Below are positions 1-8,582 of a stretch of DNA of 64,000 nt, piece by piece. Source of the DNA: Kineosporia aurantiaca JCM 3230. Lineage in GTDB: Bacteria > Actinomycetota > Actinomycetes > Actinomycetales > Kineosporiaceae. The stretch covers positions 1-64,000 of the forward strand of contig JODP01000019.1 of NCBI GenBank assembly GCA_000719025.1, in the 5' to 3' direction. Position 1 is the first letter of the stretch. Each line of letters starts with the position of its first letter. The translations under genes and the position numbers were made by a program. The notes under the pieces are model-generated. The model did no database searches. It had not been told where the DNA came from and was given only the letters and a program-made list of their open reading frames with translations.

Positions 1-1
1 G

Positions 2-898
2 ATGGAGATCATCCGCCGGGACTTCGACTGGCAGTACGGCTCGTTCTGGCGGCTGGATGAGGACGGGCAGGTGCTGCGCTTTGCGATGGAGTCCGGGGAC
101 GTGAACCCCGAGTTCCGCGAGGTGACCCTGTCGGCGTCGTTCGCCCGGGGCGTGGGCCTGTCGGGGCGGGCCTGGGCCCGCAACGATTTCGTTTTCGTGG
201 AGGACCTGGGCGAGTTGACTGACTGTGTGCGGCGTCCGGCTGCCCAGCGGGCGGGGGTGAGGTCGGGGGTCTGTCTGCCGATCACGGTGAACGGCCGGTT
301 CGTCGGGACCATCGACTTCTTCGCCACCCGCACTCTGATCATGGCTAAGAGCCGTGAGATGGCGTTGCGTAACACGGCTTTCCTGATCGGTCAGGCGATG
401 GAGCGGTTCCAGGCCCGTGGTCAGCTGCGGGTGGCGGGTGAGCGGTTGATGGAGTCGATCGGTGAGGTCGAGCGGAACGTCAGTTCGGCCTCGGGGGTGG
501 CCTCGCGTGGCGGGCAGCTCAGCATGGAGGCCAACCATCAGGTTGCGGAGCTGGGCCAGGCCAGCGCGGAGATCAACAAGGTGGTCCAGGACATCCAGAC
601 GATCGCGGCGCAGACCAAGTTGCTGGCGTTGAATGCCACCATCGAGGCGGCCCGGGCCGGTCAGTCCGGCAAGGGCTTCGCGGTGGTCGCCGAGGAGGTC
701 AAGCAGTTGTCGGGGCAGACCGAGCGGGCCACTACCGACGTCAGTGACCGGGTGAACGCGATCCAGAGCCGGGTCGAGGCGGTCACCGCGTCGCTGGCCG
801 ACATCCACCACGCGGTGGACGAGATCAACCAGACCCAGCAGCTGATCCAGGGGGTCCTGGGGGACCAGATGAACGTCACCCGAGCCATCCTGGACTGA
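2..898 (+). CDS. GAF-domain methyl-accepting chemotaxis protein (5' partial)
   Basis: The first visible methionine falls at base 2, so the gene very probably begins upstream of the window. Residues 1 to about 130 read as a GAF sensory domain (FVFVEDLGEL, GVCLPITVNGRFVGTIDFF). Residues about 140-298 are an MCP signalling domain with the conserved hairpin tip (LALNATIEAARAG, then GKGFAVVAEEVKQLSGQT). No transmembrane segment is visible, so this looks like a soluble receptor that would pass signals to CheA/CheW. No che genes lie in the window. The stop at 896-898 is followed by a 64-bp gap. Family is clear; the ligand is unknown and the true start cannot be judged. Confidence 0.85.
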   Translation: MEIIRRDFDWQYGSFWRLDEDGQVLRFAMESGDVNPEFREVTLSASFARGVGLSGRAWARNDFVFVEDLGELTDCVRRPAAQRAGVRSGVCLPITVNGRFVGTIDFFATRTLIMAKSREMALRNTAFLIGQAMERFQARGQLRVAGERLMESIGEVERNVSSASGVASRGGQLSMEANHQVAELGQASAEINKVVQDIQTIAAQTKLLALNATIEAARAGQSGKGFAVVAEEVKQLSGQTERATTDVSDRVNAIQSRVEAVTASLADIHHAVDEINQTQQLIQGVLGDQMNVTRAILD

Positions 899-962
899 CC
901 CTCGGGGGCCTCCGGGGGCGACTACGCTGGCGCGGCAATGCGTCGCTACCCGGGGGCCTGCC

Positions 963-2045
963 ATGAGTAAAAAGCTGATCGTCTGCTGTGATGGAACCTG
1001 GAACACGGCCAATCAGGAACGGGACGGGGTGCCGACCCCGACCAACGTCGTGCGGATCAGCGGAGCGGTGGCCAAGCAGAGCGCGGACGGCTCGCCCCAG
1101 CTCGTCTACTACCGGGAGGGCGTCGGCACCCGGCCCTGGGAACGCTATTGGGGCGGGGCTTTCGGGGCCGGGCTCAGTCGCAACATCATGGACGCGTACG
1201 GCTGGCTGATCGACCACTACGAGGCCGGTGACCAGATCTACCTGCTCGGTTTCAGCCGGGGCTCGTTCACCGTGCGCAGCCTCTCCGGGCTGATCCGCAA
1301 CTGCGGCATCCTGCGCCCTTCGGAGAAGGACCGGATGGCGCAGGCGTACGACCTCTACCGTGACCGGGAGGGCCCCGACGCCCCCTCGGCCCAGGCGTTC
1401 CGCGCCGCCCACGCGCAGGAGACCCGGATCCGGTTCATCGGCGTCTGGGACACGGTCGGTGAACTCGGGGTGCCGCTGATCGGGCCGGACTGGGCCCGGC
1501 CGCTGGGCCGGCTGATCAATCGGCGCTGGACCTTTCACGACACCGACCTGAGCACCCGGGTGGACGGCGCCTTTCAGGCCCTGGCCATCGACGAGGAGCG
1601 CTCGGTGTTCGAGCCCACCCTGTGGCACCAGCAGCCGGAGTCCGGTGACCAGGTGCTCGAGCAGGTCTGGTTCACCGGAGTGCACTGCAACGTGGGCGGG
1701 GGACTGGCCGACGGCTCACTCGCCGACCTGGCGCTGATCTGGATGGCGGCCAAGGCCCACGCGTTCGGGATCGATTTCCGGCCCGGGGCCTTCGAACCCG
1801 GGGTGACGCCGCCGGACGGGGTCTTCGCCGTCGACCCGGATCCCCTGGCGCCGTTCACCACCTCTCGGGTGGGGTTCTACCGCCTGACCCGTCGGCTGCA
1901 CCGCCCGATCGGGCAGGCTCGCAGCGAGCCGGCCGGCCCATTGGACGGGAACGAGTCGCTGGCCCCCTCGGTACGGGAGCGCTATGCGAAGAACGACCAG
2001 TACCGCCCGCCGGAGCTGGTCAGTTACCTCGAGGCTGAGGTCTGA
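963..2045 (+). CDS. DUF2235 alpha/beta-hydrolase protein
   Basis: This 360-residue protein starts KKLIVCCDGTWN, the hallmark N-terminus of DUF2235, a family that includes the catalytic domain of Tle1-type phospholipase effectors. The nucleophile elbow is G96-F-S98-R-G100. A likely acid lies in the GVWDTVGELG segment near residue 160 and a likely histidine in GVHCNVGGG, completing a Ser-Asp-His triad. There is no signal peptide and no neighbouring type VI secretion gene, so an effector role is not supported; a cytoplasmic lipase/esterase is as likely. The start ATG follows a G-rich but weak ribosome binding site. The gene converges on vapC with only 6 bp between the stops. Confidence 0.85.
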   Translation: MSKKLIVCCDGTWNTANQERDGVPTPTNVVRISGAVAKQSADGSPQLVYYREGVGTRPWERYWGGAFGAGLSRNIMDAYGWLIDHYEAGDQIYLLGFSRGSFTVRSLSGLIRNCGILRPSEKDRMAQAYDLYRDREGPDAPSAQAFRAAHAQETRIRFIGVWDTVGELGVPLIGPDWARPLGRLINRRWTFHDTDLSTRVDGAFQALAIDEERSVFEPTLWHQQPESGDQVLEQVWFTGVHCNVGGGLADGSLADLALIWMAAKAHAFGIDFRPGAFEPGVTPPDGVFAVDPDPLAPFTTSRVGFYRLTRRLHRPIGQARSEPAGPLDGNESLAPSVRERYAKNDQYRPPELVSYLEAEV

Positions 2046-2051
2046 GGGCGG

Positions 2052-2477
2052 TCAGCCGGCCGCTTCCGTGGGCATCAAGGTGGGAAGGCCGGCCCCGGCC
2101 GCCGCGTCGATCAGCCTTTTGTCGTAGGTGATGAATGTGGTGAGCCGTCGCTGCTCGCGCAGACGCAAAGCGGTGGCCAGGTGGATGGCGTCCAGGCTGC
2201 GGATCGTGGGCGGTCCGACCGTTTGGGCCAGGATCCGTACACCCGGGTCGATGTCGATGCGGGTGATGAGATCCAGCAGAGCGTGAAATCGATTGATGGT
2301 GGCCGGCATTTCGGCAGTTGGCACGGTTCGGGCCAGCGCTCGGAAGGTCTCGATCTCCAAGAGCGTCGAGCTCGTCCAGTCGGTATCGGAGTGCTCGTCG
2401 AGGTATGACCGCAGAGCCTGCGAGTGGGATTCAGGATGAAGAAGCTTCACCGCCGCCGCTGTGTCAATGTAGATCAA
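2052..2477 (-). CDS. vapC: VapC-type PIN-domain ribonuclease toxin
   Basis: A 141-residue single PIN domain. The acidic metal-binding residues typical of the family are visible: D5 in MIYIDTAAAV, E43 in LLEIETF, D95 or so in SLDAIHLATAL, and a C-terminal D in TYDKRLIDAA. PIN toxins of this class cleave RNA, often tRNA or rRNA, when not bound by their antitoxin. The start codon overlaps the stop of the upstream antitoxin gene by 4 bp, the usual translational coupling of vapBC operons. Target RNA cannot be predicted. Confidence 0.9.
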   Translation of the reverse strand: MIYIDTAAAVKLLHPESHSQALRSYLDEHSDTDWTSSTLLEIETFRALARTVPTAEMPATINRFHALLDLITRIDIDPGVRILAQTVGPPTIRSLDAIHLATALRLREQRRLTTFITYDKRLIDAAAGAGLPTLMPTEAAG

Positions 2478-2710
2478 GGCGTCTGCCCTTCGCGTTCCTG
2501 CGCGATCTCGTCGGCGAGGTTCCGCCCGTCCTCGGCGGGCCAGGGCTGGCGCAGGAAGGCTCGCTTCATCGCCGTGAGGCGCTCGCGTCGCTCTCCCGCC
2601 TCCAGGAGGGCTTGTCGGATGGCCTCGGACCGGTTCGTGCCGTCCTGGGTCAGCACAGCCAAGGCATGGGCCGTGTGAGCATCGATACGGATCGTGACGG
2701 TGTCAGCCAT
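2474..2710 (-). CDS. vapB: VapB-type ribbon-helix-helix antitoxin
   Basis: A 78-residue protein starting MADTVTIRIDAHTAHAL, a ribbon-helix-helix DNA-binding N-terminus (beta strand TVTIRID, then NRSEAIRQALLEAG). The C-terminal half (AFLRQPWPAEDGRNLADEIA) would wrap the toxin. The frame stays open further upstream, but the residues there are low-complexity and the RHH fold begins at this ATG, so the internal ATG is chosen. No Shine-Dalgarno sequence precedes it, which suggests leaderless translation. It lies directly upstream of vapC with a 4-bp overlap. RHH antitoxins normally repress their own promoter. Confidence 0.85.
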   Translation of the reverse strand: MADTVTIRIDAHTAHALAVLTQDGTNRSEAIRQALLEAGERRERLTAMKRAFLRQPWPAEDGRNLADEIAQEREGQTP

Positions 2711-2719
2711 AAAGCAAAT

Positions 2720-2740
2720 GTAAGACGCGCCGTAAGACGC
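2720..2740 (-). promoter_or_regulatory. Direct-repeat candidate operator upstream of vapB
   Basis: Two copies of the 9-mer GTAAGACGC (plus-strand reading, 2720-2728 and 2732-2740) start 12 bp apart and end 10 bp before the vapB start codon. Spaced short repeats are typical RHH antitoxin sites. A separate short inverted repeat, TCCGAT/ATCGGA, lies at 2824-2840 further upstream. The repeat is seen; operator function is inferred. Confidence 0.4.
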
Positions 2741-2890
2741 CGCAAGCCTTCGGGTGGGGGAGGGGCTCACCGCCTCTCCTCCGTGCGGGTTCCGAAGGAA
2801 GGGTGATTGACGATGCGGCAATATCCGATCTTGTATCGGAATTTCCGTTCGCTCATGGTGCCATTATGCATGACTGGCCGATGCGAGCAG

Positions 2891-2920
2891 CCCTTGGCCA
2901 CCCGTGCGGGTTGCCAAGGG
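2891..2920 (-). terminator. Hairpin downstream of glycosyltransferase gene
   Basis: CCCTTGGC at 2891-2898 pairs with GCCAAGGG at 2913-2920. The stem continues inward as ACCC/GGGT after one mismatch. It sits 16 bp past the stop of the glycosyltransferase gene. There is no U-tract, which is common in actinobacterial terminators. Confidence 0.5.
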
Positions 2921-2936
2921 CCTCCGGTGCGGTGCG

Positions 2937-4250
2937 TTACATCGTGGCGGGCTCGGAGGACTGGGCGGGGACCTGGATCACCCGGGTCTCCGGCATCCGG
3001 TCCGGAGTGAACAGGGCGTCGAAGACCCGCTCCCGGTCGAAGTTCACGGCGAACTCCCGGGCCCGCCGGGCCATCTCCTCCCGATCCGGACGGGACAGGC
3101 CGAGGACCGCGTGGTCCATCGCCTCGGTGAGCGCGTTCACGTTGCCGGCCTCGACCACGATCGCGGTGTCGCCGATCGCCTCGCCGGTGCCCCCGGTGAT
3201 CGTGGTGATCACCGGGCCGCCGCCGGAGAGCATCTTCTCGACCAGGGCGATGCCGAAGGTCTCGACGAAGTCGGGCTCCGGCTTGGTCGGCAGCACGTAG
3301 GCGGCGCAGCCGTTCATCAGCAGCGGCTTCTCGTTGTCGTCGACGTCGGAGAGGAAGACGATCCGCTCGTCCTCCAGCGCCATCGCCTGGATGTGCTCCA
3401 GGGCCGGCCCGGTCCCGGCGATCACCAGTTTGACCTGGTCCCGGCAGCTGGACTGGGCGAAGGCGGTGACCAGGTCGTAGACGCCCTTGGCCCGGGCCAC
3501 CCGGGACAGGAAGAGCAGGTAGCCGTCGCGTTCCAGGCCGCGGGCGGCCAGGGCGGCGTCGACCTCGGCCGGGTCGGGGTCGAGATAGGCCGAGGTGTCG
3601 ATCGGGGGATAGCCGATCACCACCCGGCGGCGGCACTCCGCGGCGAACGAGGTGCCGGACACCCGGTCGACCTCCTCGGCGCAGGCGACGATCTCGTCCC
3701 GGGTGTACTCCGAGACGGCCACCAGGTCGTCGTTGGCCAGGAAGGTGGTGAAAAGGGCGATGGCGGCGCCGAAATGCTCGTCCCGGAGGGCGTTCCGGAT
3801 CACATTGGTGACGTCCGAGCCGACCGCCTTGGCCATCGTCCGTACCTGGGGGTTCAGGCCGGCCGCGCGGGCGGCGGTGACGGCGTTCACCACCACGTCG
3901 GTGTGCGGGGCGAGGTACATCGACAGGCACACGGTGGGCACCGGCTCGGCCAGCAGCTCGATCAGCCGGCCGGTCAGCCCGGCGATGTACCGGCCGTCCG
4001 GCACCCGGTAGTCCCCTACCGGTTCCGGCCTTTCGACCGTGATCCCGGGGCTGTAGGGCAGTAGCCGGTCGGCCGGCTTGAGCGGCAGGCCGGCTGCTTC
4101 GAGGGCCTCCATCGGCCAGGTGAGCAGACGCACGTCATCGAAGCCCCGGGTGAGGGCGACCTCGGCGAGGTTGCGGGCCTCACCCGAGTGGCCGCAGATC
4201 ACCGGGTCGGCCCGGACAGCGATGACGAGCCGGCGGCGCGGAAGACTCAT
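2937..4250 (-). CDS. GT4-type glycosyltransferase
   Basis: A 437-residue GT-B glycosyltransferase. The C-terminal nucleotide-sugar domain is recognisable from LLFLSRVARAKGVYDLV, LVIAGTGPALEH and the EX7E motif ETFGIALVE of retaining GT4/GT1-like enzymes. The N-terminal acceptor domain has the ICGHSGEARNLAE loop. There is no signal peptide, so it acts in the cytoplasm. An AGGTAGG-like ribosome binding site precedes the ATG. It starts 14 bp after the GH92 mannosidase gene and is almost certainly co-transcribed with it. Sugar donor and acceptor cannot be read from the sequence; the neighbour suggests a mannose-containing glycoside. Confidence 0.85.
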   Translation of the reverse strand: MSLPRRRLVIAVRADPVICGHSGEARNLAEVALTRGFDDVRLLTWPMEALEAAGLPLKPADRLLPYSPGITVERPEPVGDYRVPDGRYIAGLTGRLIELLAEPVPTVCLSMYLAPHTDVVVNAVTAARAAGLNPQVRTMAKAVGSDVTNVIRNALRDEHFGAAIALFTTFLANDDLVAVSEYTRDEIVACAEEVDRVSGTSFAAECRRRVVIGYPPIDTSAYLDPDPAEVDAALAARGLERDGYLLFLSRVARAKGVYDLVTAFAQSSCRDQVKLVIAGTGPALEHIQAMALEDERIVFLSDVDDNEKPLLMNGCAAYVLPTKPEPDFVETFGIALVEKMLSGGGPVITTITGGTGEAIGDTAIVVEAGNVNALTEAMDHAVLGLSRPDREEMARRAREFAVNFDRERVFDALFTPDRMPETRVIQVPAQSSEPATM

Positions 4251-4264
4251 CGGGACCTACCTGT

Positions 4265-6526
4265 TCATACCTGGTCGGAAAGTGATGGGGGACGGACGGT
4301 CCCGCCCCACGCAGAGGGCTCCGGCCCGAGCCGGAGGTGGAGACGACCGCCACGGTGGAGGCGATGGGCCGGAAGATGCGGTCCATCCAGGGGCTTCCCG
4401 TCCAGCGTGGCGGACTGAACGTACTGTACGGGCGGTTCGCCGTCGAGACCTTCGCTGCTGATGGGGGTCTCGACGTGACCGCTGCACTCCACGGTGAGCT
4501 CGCCCTGGCTGAACTGGACGACGCTGCGGGAAAAAGCCGGTGGATGGATCAGGAACAGATCCTGTCCGGCGACCGGGAACAGCCCCAGCGAGGCCCAGAC
4601 GTACCAGGAGCTCAGGCCGCCGGAGTCGTCGTTGCCCGGCAGGCCCCCCGGCCCGGTACCGAACTGCCAGGTCAGGGCCGAGTGCACGGTCTGCGCGGTG
4701 CGGTCCGGGCGGCCCGCCCAGTAGTAGGCCCAGGGCGCCTCCATGTCCGGCTCGTTGTTCAGGCCCTCGAAACGGTTCAGGGCGTACCCGGCGGCCATCT
4801 CCTCCGGTGAGGGGGCCAGGCCGGGCTGCCGCACCGGCGGGGCGCCGTGCCCGAAGAAGGCGTCGAGCATGCCGATGAAGGCCGTGTCCCCGCCCGCCAG
4901 GCGGATCCGGGCCGCCATGTCGTGCATCAGCCGGAACGAGTAGTTCCACTTGCCGCCCTCGTAGAAGTCACTGTCCAGGAGCAGGCCGCTGCCCTTCTCG
5001 AAGGCGTTGACCCAGCTCCCGCTGCGCTTGGCCAGGTCCTGGGCGAGATGGTCGTCGGCCAGGGACCGGGCGATCCGCGCCGTGCAGTAGTGGGCGAAGG
5101 CCAGGTCCAGGGTGTGCGTGATCGGGTGCACCAACCCCTTGTCGATGAAGATCTCGCCGTACTGGCGGCGCAGGTCGTCGTCCATGTGCACGAGCGCCCA
5201 GGCCCAGTCCAGGTCGCCGATGCCGAGCGCGTGGACGTCGGCCAGCGCGGTGTGGGCCAGCGCCGAGCCCTGCCGGGAGAACCGGTCGGCCCCGCGGGCC
5301 ATCCGGTAGCCGATCGGGAAGTTGCCCTCCTCCTCGGCCACCCGGATCAGCGACTCCAGGATGTCCACCGCCCGGTCCGGCGCGATCGCCTCGAGCAGCG
5401 GCAGCTGGGTCTTGTAGATGTCCCACATGGTGCTGATGTCGAACGCGAACGGCCCCTGGTAGGGCCAGAACGGGCTCTCGTCGTCGGCCACGCAGGGCTT
5501 GATCAGTGAGTGGTAGAGCGCGGTGCTGAACACCGTGCGCCGGGCCGGGGTGCCGCCCTCGACCTGGACCCGGTCCAGGTACCCGGCCCAGCGTTCGGCG
5601 GTGCCGGCCAGCACCCGGCCGAAGGCCGGCCGGCCCACCCCGCACTCGCGTTCCAGGTTCGCCCGGGCCTGCCCCAGCCCGCGCAGGGAGAAGCCGATCC
5701 GCAGCTCGACGCTCTGCCCGGCCCGGGCCGGGCCGAGGAAGACCAGGCCGAACGGGCGCAGGGTGGTGTGCCGGATGCTGTCGAAGTCCAGCCGGGTGCC
5801 GCCGTCGATCAGCCGCCGGTCGTGCCAGAGCATCTGCCGCCAGTTCGGGCTGTCCACCTCGAGGTAGAAGGACAGCGGCACGCCCTCGACCACCACGGTG
5901 CCCTGGGCCTGCCCCGGGCCGGTGATCTCGACCTGGGCGCGCAGCGGGACCGTGCGGCTGCGGTCGATGGCCAGCCCGCCGCAGGACAGGTCGACCACGG
6001 CGCGGGCGCTGCGGCTCTCCGGGAAGGTGTAACGGTGCACGGCGACCTTCTCGCCGACGGTGATCTCGCAGCGGATGCCGGTGTCGAGGGTGGCCGCGTA
6101 GTACCCGGGGTGGGCCACCTCGTCGGTGAGTGCCCAGGACTGGCCGAGGTCGTCCAGCGGCTGGATCATCGGGGTGACCCGGACGTAGTTGTAGTACTTC
6201 CGGATCATCCCGGTACCGCTCTGCTGGAAGTGCGTGAAGCCGCTGGCCTCCAGCCGGTCGAAGATCGGCGCGGGCACGCCCTCGGTGTTGCGGCCGTAGC
6301 GTCCGTACCCGGTCGGGTAGGCCCCCGAGTAGGCACAGGCCGAAACCATGCCGAGCGGCGAGGTGGCCCCCGGATGGGTGTTGCCGACCTGGGGTTTGGG
6401 GAACCACCAGGTCCCCGCGAGGCCGTGCGGGGCGGGCAGGTCGGTGGCCTCCGTCCCGATGAAGGGATCGACATCGTCGAGCGCGGAGTACCGGGCCCCG
6501 GTCAGTGCCGTCATCGAGGTCGTCAT
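4265..6526 (-). CDS. Cytoplasmic GH92-family alpha-mannosidase
   Basis: A 753-residue glycoside hydrolase family 92 protein; the family contains Ca2+-dependent exo-alpha-mannosidases. Family landmarks are DPFIGTE near the start, the NTHPGATSPLGMV loop, YEGGKWNYSF (probable acid Glu region) and GGLPGNDDSGG around residues 629-637, which holds the paired aspartates that act as base. Unlike most GH92 enzymes it has no signal peptide. This implies an intracellular substrate or one imported intact. No Shine-Dalgarno is visible before the ATG; an ATG four codons in is an alternative. It is followed after 14 bp by a glycosyltransferase gene. Exact linkage specificity is not predictable. Confidence 0.85.
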   Translation of the reverse strand: MTTSMTALTGARYSALDDVDPFIGTEATDLPAPHGLAGTWWFPKPQVGNTHPGATSPLGMVSACAYSGAYPTGYGRYGRNTEGVPAPIFDRLEASGFTHFQQSGTGMIRKYYNYVRVTPMIQPLDDLGQSWALTDEVAHPGYYAATLDTGIRCEITVGEKVAVHRYTFPESRSARAVVDLSCGGLAIDRSRTVPLRAQVEITGPGQAQGTVVVEGVPLSFYLEVDSPNWRQMLWHDRRLIDGGTRLDFDSIRHTTLRPFGLVFLGPARAGQSVELRIGFSLRGLGQARANLERECGVGRPAFGRVLAGTAERWAGYLDRVQVEGGTPARRTVFSTALYHSLIKPCVADDESPFWPYQGPFAFDISTMWDIYKTQLPLLEAIAPDRAVDILESLIRVAEEEGNFPIGYRMARGADRFSRQGSALAHTALADVHALGIGDLDWAWALVHMDDDLRRQYGEIFIDKGLVHPITHTLDLAFAHYCTARIARSLADDHLAQDLAKRSGSWVNAFEKGSGLLLDSDFYEGGKWNYSFRLMHDMAARIRLAGGDTAFIGMLDAFFGHGAPPVRQPGLAPSPEEMAAGYALNRFEGLNNEPDMEAPWAYYWAGRPDRTAQTVHSALTWQFGTGPGGLPGNDDSGGLSSWYVWASLGLFPVAGQDLFLIHPPAFSRSVVQFSQGELTVECSGHVETPISSEGLDGEPPVQYVQSATLDGKPLDGPHLPAHRLHRGGRLHLRLGPEPSAWGGTVRPPSLSDQV

Positions 6527-6587
6527 TGCGTGAATATGTCATCTCAGCAGGACGAACGGCGCCCGCAGCGCCCGGAGCGGCGCGAAT

Positions 6588-6620
6588 CACAGCCCCTGGC
6601 AATGATCACCAGGGGCTGTG
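6588..6620 (-). terminator. Intercistronic hairpin between NCS1 permease and GH92
   Basis: CACAGCCCCTGG (6588-6599) and CCAGGGGCTGTG (6609-6620) form a perfect 12-bp stem with a 9-nt loop, 22 bp beyond the permease stop. It probably terminates or attenuates permease transcription, separating it from the GH92-glycosyltransferase pair. Confidence 0.55.
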
Positions 6621-6641
6621 TTTCGGGCAGATCACGTCCGA

Positions 6642-8303
6642 TCAGACCGCTGACCCGGTGGCGGGCAGCAGATGGTCACCGGCCTTGTCCTGGCTGAGGC
6701 AGAGCGAGCAGACCACCGCGTCGTGGGTCGGGCAGGCGGCCAGGTCCGGCCGCTCGATCTGCTCGTGGCAGACGTGGCACTCCATCACCTCGCCCGAGGG
6801 GTTGCCGTACTCGTCGTACATCGGCGCGTCGATGCCGTCGTCCGTGCGCCGCAGGTAGTACCGGCCCTTGGTGGCCAGCGCCAGGATCGGCGGAAGGACC
6901 AGGGCCAGGACGATCGCCACCAGGGGGGAGTAGGGCTTGATCCCGTCGCCGAGGCCGCCGAAGAAGACCAGCACCGAGACCCCGGCGGAGATGATCATCG
7001 AGCCGAAGCCGACCGGGTTGACCGCGTAGAGCATGCCCCGGCGGAACTCCGGCTGCATCGGCGAGATCTTCAGCAGGTACTTGTTGATCGCGATGTCCGA
7101 GGCGACGACCACCACCCAGGACATCCCGCAGTTGGCGTAGAAGCCGAGGATGGTATTGAGGAAGTCGAACATGTTGGCTTCCATCAGGATCAGCGCGATG
7201 GCCAGGTTCACCCCGAGGAAGACCAGCCGGCCGGGGTAGTGCCGGGTCACCCGGGTGTAGGAGTTGGTCCAGGCCAGCGAGCCGGAGTAGGCGTTGGTCA
7301 CGTTGATCTTGATCTGGCTGATCACCACCAGGATGACCGCCAGCGTCATCGCCACCGGACCGGGCAGGAAATCCCGGTAGATCTCCAGGAACTGGTGCAC
7401 CGGCTGGTTCGCCACGCCCGCGCCGTCGGCCACGTTGGCCAGGATGTAGACGGCCAGGAACAGCCCGACGATCTGCTTCAGCGCGCCGAAGATCACCCAG
7501 CCCGGACCGGCCAGCAGCACCGCGCTCCACCAGCGCCGCGCGTTCTCCGGGGTGCGGGGCGGCATGAACCGGAGATAGTCGATCTGCTCGGCGATCTGGG
7601 CGATCAGCGAGAGACAGACGCCCGCGGCCAGGAACATCGAGCTGGTGCTGAACCCGTTGGTGCCGCTCTCGCCCTTGTAGGCGAAGAAGTCGCTCACCGA
7701 GTCCGGATGGCTGACTACCAGGTATCCGAACGGCGCGACCATCAGCAGCAGCCACAGCGGCGTCGTCCACAACTGCAGCTTGCTCAGCAGGGACATGCCG
7801 TACATCACCAGGGGGAAGATGATCAGGGTGGAGAGCGCGTAGCCGATCCAGACCGGGATGTGCAGGCCGAGTTTCAGGCCCTGGGCCATGATCGAGCCCT
7901 CGAGCGCGAAGAAGATGAACGTGAACGAGGCGAAGATGACGTTCGTGACCACCGAGCCGTAGTATCCGAAACCGCTGCCCCGGGTGATCAGGTCCAGATC
8001 CAGGTTGTAGCGGGCCGCGTAGTAGGCCAGCGGCAGCCCGGTGGCGAAGATGACCACCGCGAACAGCGCGATCCCGGCCAGCGCGCTGCTGGTGCCGTAC
8101 GAGATGCCGATGTTGGCGCCGATCGCGAAGTCGGCCAGGTACGCGATGCCGCCCAGGGCCGAGATGGCCACCGTTCCGGTGCCCCAGCGGCGGTAGCTGC
8201 GCGGGGCGAACCGGAGCGTGTAGTCCTCCAGGGTCTCACTGGCGGCGCCGGCGCGGACGGCGCCGGTCGCGGCGTTCTCGTGCGGGGGGCTGACGGTGCT
8301 CAT
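6642..8303 (-). CDS. NCS1-family nucleobase permease with C-terminal zinc finger
   Basis: A 553-residue transporter of the nucleobase:cation symporter-1 (purine-cytosine permease) family, with roughly twelve hydrophobic segments. The first helix carries the GIAYLADFAIGANIGISYGT region of this family. The last 50 residues leave the membrane and form a cysteine/histidine cluster: C-X2-C (MECHVC), C-X2-H (CPTH), C-X2-C (CSLC), a probable cytosolic zinc finger. The start ATG follows the DUF2180 gene on the same strand after 72 bp. It would import a nucleobase or related heterocycle; the substrate is not predictable. The zinc-finger tail is the unusual part. Confidence 0.85.
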   Translation of the reverse strand: MSTVSPPHENAATGAVRAGAASETLEDYTLRFAPRSYRRWGTGTVAISALGGIAYLADFAIGANIGISYGTSSALAGIALFAVVIFATGLPLAYYAARYNLDLDLITRGSGFGYYGSVVTNVIFASFTFIFFALEGSIMAQGLKLGLHIPVWIGYALSTLIIFPLVMYGMSLLSKLQLWTTPLWLLLMVAPFGYLVVSHPDSVSDFFAYKGESGTNGFSTSSMFLAAGVCLSLIAQIAEQIDYLRFMPPRTPENARRWWSAVLLAGPGWVIFGALKQIVGLFLAVYILANVADGAGVANQPVHQFLEIYRDFLPGPVAMTLAVILVVISQIKINVTNAYSGSLAWTNSYTRVTRHYPGRLVFLGVNLAIALILMEANMFDFLNTILGFYANCGMSWVVVVASDIAINKYLLKISPMQPEFRRGMLYAVNPVGFGSMIISAGVSVLVFFGGLGDGIKPYSPLVAIVLALVLPPILALATKGRYYLRRTDDGIDAPMYDEYGNPSGEVMECHVCHEQIERPDLAACPTHDAVVCSLCLSQDKAGDHLLPATGSAV

Positions 8304-8375
8304 CGGCTGTCCGCCTCTCTTCTGGCGCGGGACTATCTCGTCCGCACCAGTCGACCGCGACCCGCTAAGCAGCCT

Positions 8376-8582
8376 TTAAGCAACCGCCAAGTGGCCCTTC
8401 GGGGCACAGTTCAGGCAGCTGAGCAGGCGGCGCTTCGGGGTGCTCAGGACCATCCCGATCGGGCCCGAGGCGGTCTGTACGACGGTCGCGTGCTCGGGGC
8501 AGGCGGCCGCACCGCAGGAATGGCAGACGCCGACGGCCGGGGTCTGGGGGCGGCTCTGGAGGGTGCAGTCGAGGCAGTGCAT
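8376..8582 (-). CDS. DUF2180 small zinc-binding protein
   Basis: A 68-residue cysteine-rich protein matching the DUF2180 pattern: MHCLDC, GVCHSCG, AACPEH and LSCLNC give eight Cys/His ligands, enough for two zinc sites. No enzymatic motif is present. It is transcribed in the same direction as the NCS1 permease gene 72 bp downstream, whose own C-terminal tail has a related ligand layout. Function of the family is unknown. The ribosome binding site is weak. Confidence 0.8.
   Translation of the reverse strand: MHCLDCTLQSRPQTPAVGVCHSCGAAACPEHATVVQTASGPIGMVLSTPKRRLLSCLNCAPKGHLAVA

Noticed and set aside
963..2045. Type VI secretion phospholipase effector
   Set aside because: The DUF2235 core fits, but there are no VgrG, PAAR, immunity or secretion genes nearby.
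2711..2821. Longer N-terminus for the VapB antitoxin
   Set aside because: The extra residues do not resemble an RHH protein and would cover the repeat-bearing promoter.
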